This document shows, piece after piece, positions 58,595 to 64,000 of a stretch of 64,000 nucleotides of DNA; positions within the stretch are counted from its first letter, which is position 1; each line of letters opens with the position of its first letter. The stretch comes from JALYOC01 sp036675345 (GTDB lineage Bacteria; Myxococcota; Myxococcia; Myxococcales; Myxococcaceae). The notes below the pieces were generated by a model that saw only the letters and a list, made by a program, of their open reading frames with translations, searched no databases and was not told where the DNA came from. The stretch covers positions 103,219 to 167,218 of the forward strand of contig JAKFFE010000002.1 of assembly GCA_036675345.1 (NCBI GenBank). The letters are read 5' to 3'. The position numbers and the translations under genes were made by a program.

Positions 58595-60211
58595 TCAGAG
58601 CACCCGCAGCACGTAGAACTTGAGGTAGCGGGTCTCGCGCAGCCCCAGCAGCACCGGGTGGTCGCGTCCGGCGCCGCGGCGCTCCACCAGCTGGACCCGC
58701 CGCTTGGCGTCGGAGGCGGCCGAGTCCAGCATCGCCTCGAACATCGCCTCGTCCACGTGGTAGGTGCAGCTGGAGGTGATCAAGAAGCCGCCCGGCCGCA
58801 GCAGCTGCATCCCGCGCAGGTTGAGCTCCTTGTAGCCACGCATCGCGGCGGGGATGGAGTCCTTGTTCTTGGCGAAGGACGGCGGATCGATCACCACCGT
58901 GTCGAACCGCTTCCCCTCGTCCAGGGTGTCGCGCAGGTAGTCAAAGGCGTTGGCCACCACCACCTCCACGTTGGTCAGCCGGTTGGCGGTGGCGTTGGCG
59001 CGCAGCTGCTCGGCGGCCTGATCCGAGATCTCCACCGCGGTGACCTTGTCCGCCCGGGTGGCCAGCTGCAGCGCGAAGCCGCCCACGTAGGAGAAGCAGT
59101 CCAGGGCCTCGCCGCGCGCGTAGTTGGCGCTGAGGATGTGGTTCTCGCGCTGGTCCAGGAAGGTGCCGGTCTTCTGGCCGTTGATCAGATCCGCGCGCAT
59201 CCGGACCGGGCCTTCGGAGTAGGGGACGGTTTCCGGGACCTCGCCCCGCATCAGGCCCTTGAAGGGCTCCAGCCCCTCCAGCTTGCGCACGTTCACGTCG
59301 GAGCGGTTCACCAGGCCCTTGGCCTTGAAGTGCTCCATCAGCAGATCGGCCAACAGCTCCTTGCGATCATCGGTGGCCTTCACCAGGAACTGCACCGAGA
59401 GGTAGTCGCCGTAGCGGTCCACCACCAGGCCAGGCAGCAGGTCCGCCTCGCCGTGCACCACCCGGTAGGTGTCCTCTTCCGGCATCGCCTTGCGGCGCAG
59501 CTCGTCGGCGGCGACGATGCGGGAGCGGAAGAACGCCGCGTCCACGGTCACGTCCTCGAAGGACAGCCAGCGCAGCGCGATCTTGGAGGTGCTGGAGTAG
59601 AAGGCCTTGCCCAGGAACCAGCCCCGGCCGTCCATCACCCGGACCACCTCGCCGCCCGCCAGGGTGGGCTCGCCCTCCAGGTCCGCCCGGTAGATCCAGG
59701 GGTGCCCCTCGTTCCAGCGATCGGTGCCGCGGCGGCTGAGCACCAGCTGCGGGAGCCCATCCGGACCGATGGCCGGGACCCGGCTCTTGCCTCCCCCATA
59801 GGGACGGTTTCCACCGTGGTCCCCGCCACCCCGGCGATCGTTGCCGGGGCCCTTGCCGCCCCGTGCGCCCTCCCGACCCTCGCCGCTGCGCGGCTTGGCG
59901 CTCCGCTCTCCCTCCGCGGTGCGCCCGCTCCAACCCGGGCGGGTGCGCGCCGGAGCGGCTCCGCCGGCGGGCAGGTCGGTCTTGCCGCGGGCCTCCCGGG
60001 GGCTGCGGGGCGGGCCCTCCCTCCGGGGCGGCTGCTGGCTGGAGGGAGTGCTGGCGGTGGACGGCTGGGTCGGACCCTGCTCGCGGTCCTGTCTACGGGG
60101 GGGCTTCAAGGTGATGACCTCATCGACGGCGCTGCCCGGTGATCTTCGGAGCCTGCGCGAAAGGAAGGGAGCTGGGCCCGTTCCAACGGGGGAAGGACCT
60201 GTCCAGGGCAT
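58595..60211 (-). CDS. 23S rRNA (cytosine-1962-C5)-methyltransferase RlmI-like with disordered N-terminal extension
   Basis: A 538-residue protein whose last 390 residues match RlmI. The PUA domain begins at LPQLVLSRRGTDRWNEGHPWIYRADL (about 150). The SAM fold has ALDCFSYVGGFALQLA, VTAVEISDQAAE and the motif IV DPPSFAKNKDSI; the catalytic Cys lies in SSCTYHVDE. Residues 1-150 are Pro, Arg, Gly and Ser-rich with RGG-like runs, absent from E. coli RlmI. GGGGAAAG precedes the ATG. A TTG (LKPPRRQD) 34 codons in is an alternative start. Confidence 0.88.
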   Translation of the reverse strand: MPWTGPSPVGTGPAPFLSRRLRRSPGSAVDEVITLKPPRRQDREQGPTQPSTASTPSSQQPPRREGPPRSPREARGKTDLPAGGAAPARTRPGWSGRTAEGERSAKPRSGEGREGARGGKGPGNDRRGGGDHGGNRPYGGGKSRVPAIGPDGLPQLVLSRRGTDRWNEGHPWIYRADLEGEPTLAGGEVVRVMDGRGWFLGKAFYSSTSKIALRWLSFEDVTVDAAFFRSRIVAADELRRKAMPEEDTYRVVHGEADLLPGLVVDRYGDYLSVQFLVKATDDRKELLADLLMEHFKAKGLVNRSDVNVRKLEGLEPFKGLMRGEVPETVPYSEGPVRMRADLINGQKTGTFLDQRENHILSANYARGEALDCFSYVGGFALQLATRADKVTAVEISDQAAEQLRANATANRLTNVEVVVANAFDYLRDTLDEGKRFDTVVIDPPSFAKNKDSIPAAMRGYKELNLRGMQLLRPGGFLITSSCTYHVDEAMFEAMLDSAASDAKRRVQLVERRGAGRDHPVLLGLRETRYLKFYVLRVL

Positions 60212-60224
60212 ATACTTTCCCCGC

Positions 60225-60725
60225 GTGAGATACGAGTTGCTCCTTCAGCCCCTCGAGCCGGGCGCTCCCTACGATCCCTCGGTGGCCGAGGCGCGGCTGG
60301 CGGACCGGGCCGCCCGCCGTCCGGACGGGACGCTGCTGTGGCGGCTGCCCCACGGCGAACTGGAGGTCCGCACCCTGGTGGAAGGGGGCCGGGCCATCGC
60401 CACCGAGCTGCGGGTGCCGCTGACCGGCAACCTGGACCTTGCCCGGGAGGCGGTCACCGAGGGGGTGGCGCTGGCCGACGCCGCCGGGGCCTGCCTGTTC
60501 GATCCCCAGCTGGGCAAGCGCCTGTCGGCGGGGGACGACGGCCTGGTGGCGGACCGGTACCTCCGGGTCGCCCGCTACGCGGGGGAGATGGTGGGGATCT
60601 CCGAGGCGGTGGGGGTGGGGCAGGCGCCGCCGGAGGAGGGGCTCAAGCCGGGCACCAAGGTGCTGCTGGCGCTGGCCGGCTTCTTCCTGCTGCTGATCTG
60701 GCTCTCCAACCGGCTGCTGGGCTGA
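60225..60725 (+). CDS. Small tail-anchored membrane protein of unknown function
   Basis: A 166-residue protein starting at GTG (VRYELLLQPLEPG). No ribosome site is visible, but TATACT lies only 9 bases upstream, so the mRNA may be leaderless. The soluble part is beta-rich and acidic (LEVRTLVEGGRAIATELRVPLTGN; FDPQLGKRLSAGDDGLVADRYLRVARYAGEMVG). A single membrane helix at the very C-terminus (VLLALAGFFLLLIWLSNRLLG) makes it tail-anchored. Family unknown. It sits between two rRNA methyltransferase genes on the opposite strand. Confidence 0.7.
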   Translation: MRYELLLQPLEPGAPYDPSVAEARLADRAARRPDGTLLWRLPHGELEVRTLVEGGRAIATELRVPLTGNLDLAREAVTEGVALADAAGACLFDPQLGKRLSAGDDGLVADRYLRVARYAGEMVGISEAVGVGQAPPEEGLKPGTKVLLALAGFFLLLIWLSNRLLG

Positions 60726-60729
60726 GGCC

Positions 60730-61683
60730 TCAGGCCGGCTTCACCATCCGCCAGCATCGGTGGATGTCCTTTTGCCGGAAGTCCTCCGGGATGCTCTTGG
60801 GGGTGGACTCCTCCACCGCCAACCCGCCGGTGGCGCGATCCGAGAGCCGGAACTCACGGTAGTTGGTGGAGAAGTAGAGGACCCCGCCGGGGGCCAGCAG
60901 GCGCGCGGTGTCGGTGATCAACGCCACGTGGTCCTTCTGCACATCGAAGCTCTTCTGCATCTTCTTGGAGGTGGAGAAGGGGGGCGGATCCACCACCGCC
61001 AGGTCGTACTGCCCCTCGCGGCGCGGGCCTTCGTGCTCCAGCCACTGCAGCACATCGTCGCGGACCAGCTCGTGGCGCGGGGCCCACAGCCCGTTGAGCA
61101 CCAGGTTGTCCTGGGTCCAGGCCACGTAGGTGTTGGAGAGGTCCACCGAGGTGGTCTCCTTCGCCCCGCCGGCGGCGGCGTAGACGGTGAAGGCGCCGGT
61201 ATACGAGAACAGGTTCAAAAAGCGCTTCCCCCGGGCCTCGCTCCGCACCCGATCCCGGGTCACCCGGTGGTCCATGAACAGCCCCACGTCCAGGTAGGCA
61301 CCCAGGTTGACCCAGAACTTGAGGCCCTGCTCCTCCACCACGAAGCGCTCGCTGTCGTCCTCGGTCCGCTCGTACTGCTCCTGGCCCCACTTGAGCGGCA
61401 GGTGGCGTTTGACGAACACCCGACCCGCGGGGACCTCCAGCACCTCCTCCACCGCGGCGGTGATCTCCGCCCGGGCCGCGTCCGCCTCGCCGCTGCGCAG
61501 CGCGCGCCGGCGGGGGTATTCGATCACGTGCACCCGATCTCCGTACACGTCCACCGCCACCGGGTACTCGGGGATGTCCAGGTCGTAGACCCGGTAGGCG
61601 CCCAGCCCCTGGCGCTGCGCCCACTTGCGGTAGTGGCGGACATTCTTGCGGAGACGGTTGCTGAAATCGGAGGGGGAGGCCAC
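60730..61683 (-). CDS. RlmK-type 23S rRNA methyltransferase (RlmL C-terminal domain homologue)
   Basis: A 317-residue class I methyltransferase starting at GTG. The N-terminus (DFSNRLRKNVRHYRKWAQRQGLGAYRVYDLDIPEYPVAVD) matches the RlmK half of the E. coli RlmL/RlmK fusion, which makes m7G2069 in 23S rRNA. The SAM loop is LNLFSYTGAFTVYAAAGGA and motif IV reads VVDPPPFSTSKKM. The THUMP/RlmL half is absent, so it is a stand-alone RlmK-like enzyme. No ribosome site is seen at the GTG. Confidence 0.87.
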   Translation of the reverse strand: MASPSDFSNRLRKNVRHYRKWAQRQGLGAYRVYDLDIPEYPVAVDVYGDRVHVIEYPRRRALRSGEADAARAEITAAVEEVLEVPAGRVFVKRHLPLKWGQEQYERTEDDSERFVVEEQGLKFWVNLGAYLDVGLFMDHRVTRDRVRSEARGKRFLNLFSYTGAFTVYAAAGGAKETTSVDLSNTYVAWTQDNLVLNGLWAPRHELVRDDVLQWLEHEGPRREGQYDLAVVDPPPFSTSKKMQKSFDVQKDHVALITDTARLLAPGGVLYFSTNYREFRLSDRATGGLAVEESTPKSIPEDFRQKDIHRCWRMVKPA

Positions 61684-61772
61684 GGGCGCTGCATACCTGA
61701 ATTCAGGTCCGGGGAGGACCGCGGCCGGGCTGCGCTGGCAAGCGGGCGGGCTCTGTGGTTCAAGACCGCCCC

Positions 61773-62915
61773 ATGCGCTTTGACACCCTCGCCATCCACG
61801 CCGGCCAGGAGCCGGATCCCACCACCGGCGCGATCATGACTCCGGTGTACCTGACCTCCACCTACGTCCAGTCCGGGCCGGGGGAGCACAAGGGCTACGA
61901 GTACAGCCGCACCCAGAACCCCACCCGGCACGCGCTGGAGCGGTGTCTGGCGGCGCTGGAGGGCGCCAAGTACGGCGCGGCCTTCGCCTCCGGGCTGGCC
62001 GGCACCGACATGCTGATGCACATGTTCGAGGCCGGTGATCACATCATCTGTTCGGACGACGTGTACGGCGGCACCTTCCGGCTGTTCGACAAGGTGTTCA
62101 AGCGCCACGGGCTGAGCTTCTCCTTCGTGGACCTCTCCAACCCGGCCAACCTGGAGCCGGCGATCACCCCGAACACCAAGGCGGTGTGGGTGGAGACCCC
62201 CACCAACCCGATGCTGAAGCTGGTGGACCTGGCGAAGGTGGCGGAGATCGCCAAGCGTCGGAAGCTGATCTCGATCTGCGACAACACCTTCATGACCCCC
62301 TACTTCCAGAAGCCGCTGGAGTTCGGGTTCGACATCGTCTGCCACTCCACCACCAAGTACCTCAACGGCCACAGCGACTGCATCGGCGGCTTCGTCTGCA
62401 CCTCCAACCAGGAGCTGGCGGACAAGATCTCCTTCCTCCAGAACGCGGTGGGCGGGATCCCCTCCCCGATGGACTCCTTCCTGGTCCTGCGCGGGGTCAA
62501 GACCCTGCACGTGCGGATGGAGCGTCACGCCCAGAACGCCGCCAGGATCGCCGAGTTCCTGGTCAAGCAGCCCAAGGTGAACAAGGTGACCTGGCCGGGA
62601 CTGGAGTCCCATCCCCAGCACGCCCTGGCCCGCGCCCAGATGACTGGCTTTGGGGGGATGATGACCTTCGACATCAAGGGCGGGCTGGAGTCGGCGCGCC
62701 GCTTCCTCAAGACGGTCAAGCTGTTCGCCCTCGCCGAGTCCCTGGGCGGGGTGGAGTCGCTGATCGAGCATCCGGCGATCATGACCCACGCCTCCATCCC
62801 TCCGGAGACCCGCCAGCGGCTGGGGATCACCGACGGGCTGATCCGCCTCTCGGTCGGGATCGAGGACGCGCAGGATCTGATCGAAGATCTGACCGCGGGC
62901 CTCAAAGCCGCCTAG
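61773..62915 (+). CDS. Cystathionine gamma-synthase / beta- or gamma-lyase family PLP enzyme
   Basis: A 380-residue PLP enzyme of the Cys/Met metabolism family. I chose MRFDTLAIHAGQEPDPTTGA, the usual start; an earlier in-frame GTG adds six residues. Motifs: the SRTQNPTRHALERCLAALEG block, AFASGLAGTDM, the PLP Asp in ICDNTFMTPYFQKPLEFG and the Schiff-base Lys in HSTTKYLNGHSDCIGG (near 197). The C-terminus has SLGGVESLIEHPAIMTHASIPPE. It could be MetB (synthase), MetC or a gamma-lyase; sequence alone does not separate them. Confidence 0.92.
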   Translation: MRFDTLAIHAGQEPDPTTGAIMTPVYLTSTYVQSGPGEHKGYEYSRTQNPTRHALERCLAALEGAKYGAAFASGLAGTDMLMHMFEAGDHIICSDDVYGGTFRLFDKVFKRHGLSFSFVDLSNPANLEPAITPNTKAVWVETPTNPMLKLVDLAKVAEIAKRRKLISICDNTFMTPYFQKPLEFGFDIVCHSTTKYLNGHSDCIGGFVCTSNQELADKISFLQNAVGGIPSPMDSFLVLRGVKTLHVRMERHAQNAARIAEFLVKQPKVNKVTWPGLESHPQHALARAQMTGFGGMMTFDIKGGLESARRFLKTVKLFALAESLGGVESLIEHPAIMTHASIPPETRQRLGITDGLIRLSVGIEDAQDLIEDLTAGLKAA

Positions 62916-62968
62916 CGGACACTGCCCAGAACCCGCCCACTCCGGCGGATTCAAAGCCGAAATCACCT

Positions 62969-63012
62969 CGCCACGCGCGCCCGCACTTCGCGGCCGCGTG
63001 GCGATTTGTTTT
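62969..63012 (+). terminator. Rho-independent terminator after the PLP enzyme gene
   Basis: A 9-bp stem CGCCACGCG/CGCGTGGCG with inner CCGC/GCGG pairs is followed by ATTTGTTTT. It lies about 54 bases after the stop. The T-rich tail makes it one of the clearest terminators here. Confidence 0.75.
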
Positions 63013-63053
63013 CCAGCTGCGATCCGCAACCTTTCCGTGCGTGAAACCACCCG

Positions 63054-63068
63054 TGCGCACAGTGCGCA
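63054..63068. repeat. TGCGCA pair upstream of the exported protein gene
   Basis: TGCGCA occurs twice with 3 bases between (each a 6-base palindrome). It lies about 105 bases before the ATG of the next gene in a gap rich in A/T for this genome, and may be a regulator site. Confidence 0.3.
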
Positions 63069-63171
63069 AGAAATGGGGCGTGGTCACAATCACTCCAGGA
63101 GCGCTCGAACGAATGGGTTGAGGAAAAGCACACGCGGTGGGGCGCCCTCGGGGTGCCAGGTGAGGTCCAGG

Positions 63172-63828
63172 ATGAGAAGCGCAGTCGGAGTGTTGGTTCT
63201 GTTGGCCCTGCAGTTCGGATGTGCGCACTCGTTCACCGGAACAGGATCCCCAGTCGGGGTCCGGGCCGGATCGGTGAACGGGGTCCAGGCCTCGCTGTCC
63301 TACGAGGGGCTGTATGGCCCCAACATCGCGATCAAGCGGGGGAACCTGTTCTTCCGCGGCACGCTGATGAACCGGGTGGTGGACCTGGGCTGGGACGAGA
63401 GTCAGGTCCGGGGGATGGTGGACTCCGCACCCACCTCGCTGACCTGGACCCAGGAGGGAGATGGGGTCCGGATCCGGGGGCTGTACGGAGGGAAGCTGAC
63501 CAACCTCCGGGTCACCAGCCAGAGCATCGAAGGGAACCTGGGGGACTGCGGCTACAGCCTGGAGGCGGCCCGGCGCGGCTACCGGGGCAGGGCCACCTGC
63601 CTGGGCGGCTTCGAACAGGAGGCGGAGGTGCTGTTGCCCGACGATCTGGGCATCCGCCCGGAAGGGGAGCAGGTCGCGCTGCTGGCGTTGATCCTCTCCG
63701 GAGGCCCGGAGCGCACCCAGCGGGATCTGGCCTACACCGCCGAGAGTCCCTCGCCCGGCGTGGACCACTTCTGGGCCCCCGACGCCTCCACCACCCCCAC
63801 CTGGACCCGGCAGCGGCAGCGCCACTGA
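63172..63828 (+). CDS. Small exported protein of unknown function
   Basis: A 218-residue protein. TGAGG lies 7 bases before the ATG. The signal peptide MRSAVGVLVLLALQFGC ends at Cys17; QFGC is a poor lipobox, so lipidation is uncertain. The mature part is beta-rich, with VQASLSYEGLYGPNIAIKRGNLFFRGTLMNRVVDLGW, IRGLYGGKLTNLRV and two further Cys (NLGDCGYSL, RATCLGGF) that may form a disulfide. No known domain is recognised. Confidence 0.72.
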   Translation: MRSAVGVLVLLALQFGCAHSFTGTGSPVGVRAGSVNGVQASLSYEGLYGPNIAIKRGNLFFRGTLMNRVVDLGWDESQVRGMVDSAPTSLTWTQEGDGVRIRGLYGGKLTNLRVTSQSIEGNLGDCGYSLEAARRGYRGRATCLGGFEQEAEVLLPDDLGIRPEGEQVALLALILSGGPERTQRDLAYTAESPSPGVDHFWAPDASTTPTWTRQRQRH

Positions 63829-63845
63829 CGCACCGGGACGAAAAA

Positions 63846-63894
63846 GGGACAGGCTACATTCCGGACGCAGCGCGTCGGAAATGTAGCCTGTCCC
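63846..63894 (-). repeat. Long hairpin: terminator or REP-like element
   Basis: GGGACAGGCTACATT and its exact complement form a 15-bp stem, extended by further pairs with one-base bulges. Read on the minus strand it directly follows the stop of the transposase-like frame and is followed by TTTTTC, so it is an excellent rho-independent terminator. The GGGACAGGCTAC motif also resembles REP-like palindromes found in many copies in bacterial genomes. Confidence 0.7.
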
Positions 63895-64000
63895 TCAGGA
63901 TTGATCACATCGACCAGCCGCGACCCACCCGGTGTACTGGTCGAGGAAGCGGTCGAAGCCTCTTCCGAGAGTTTGCCATCCAGGGGGACCGTTGCGTTTG
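63895..64000 (-). CDS. C-terminal end of a possible IS4-type transposase
   Basis: An open frame enters from the right edge and ends at TGA. The visible 34 residues include GWQTLGRGFDRFLDQYTGW, which resembles the C-terminal W-x-x-L-x-R-G-F-x-x-L pattern of IS4-family transposases as I remember it. Only the end is visible, so the family is tentative and no terminal inverted repeat can be defined. Confidence 0.4.
   Translation of the reverse strand, partial: KRNGPPGWQTLGRGFDRFLDQYTGWVAAGRCDQS

Noticed and set aside
61690..61772. Possible SAM riboswitch before the Cys/Met PLP enzyme
   Set aside because: The leader is under 90 bases with no visible SAM-box helices or terminator alternative.
1..64000. 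CRISPR arrays, tRNA or rRNA genes, prophage or classical defence islands
   Set aside because: No regularly spaced repeats, no cloverleaf or TTCGAATC-type arms, and no phage structural genes or restriction/defence enzymes were found.

Overview
The window is very G+C-rich DNA with strong G/C bias at third codon positions, many GTG starts and 1-4 base start/stop overlaps. Together with a complete dcw cluster, PEGA/pseudokinase and FHA proteins, a sigma-54 activator, DUF3857 giants and MASE1 kinases, this points to a myxobacterium-like member of the Myxococcota. I cannot assign a genus from sequence alone.

Layout. 1-8 kb: accessory secreted and regulatory genes. These are a partial unknown gene, a 1376-aa DUF3857/transglutaminase/TPR protein, a secreted ice-binding-like (DUF3494) protein divergent from a sigma-54 response regulator, and a lipoprotein. 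8.1-27.1 kb: the division and cell wall cluster, all on the + strand: mraZ, a STAS gene, rsmH, ftsL, ftsI, murE, murF, mraY, murD, ftsW, murG, murC, murB, ddl, ftsQ, ftsA, ftsZ. It is headed by a 10-bp-period repeat that looks like the MraZ operator. It makes UDP-MurNAc-pentapeptide (MurB, C, D, E, F, Ddl), lipid I and II (MraY, MurG), the septal synthase (FtsW/FtsI/FtsL/FtsQ) and the FtsA-FtsZ ring. 27.3-30.7 kb: a surface glycan or lipid-sugar set (GT2, ChbG/YdjC deacetylase, methyltransferase, PIG-V-like mannosyltransferase). 30.9-37.3 kb: a MASE1 histidine kinase, a DUF2167 protein, membrane proteins of unknown role and an extended SDR. 37.4-39.8 kb: biotin carboxylase, a 70-aa biotinyl carrier and a methylmalonyl-CoA-decarboxylase-like crotonase. 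39.8-45.6 kb: a receiver-XRE regulator, a tandem-FHA membrane protein, a secreted protein and a PMT/ArnT-like glycosyltransferase. 45.7-53.3 kb: an SPFH-zinc ribbon protein, a zincin lipoprotein, the epmA-plsC-ppa operon, an endonuclease/phosphatase-fold protein and a C39-like protease. 53.5-63.8 kb: a membrane pseudokinase with PEGA repeats, glycerate kinase, a YkgJ protein, an M28 peptidase, two 23S rRNA methyltransferases, a Cys/Met PLP enzyme and a small exported protein. The right edge cuts into what looks like a transposase 3' end with a strong hairpin.

No tRNA, rRNA or CRISPR array was seen. The most interesting items are the sigma-54 activator/ice-binding module with its promoter and palindrome, the motif shared by the ftsQ and ftsZ leaders, the STAS gene inside dcw, the PEGA pseudokinase, the tandem-FHA/receiver-XRE pair, and the carboxylase set that lacks a carboxyltransferase.
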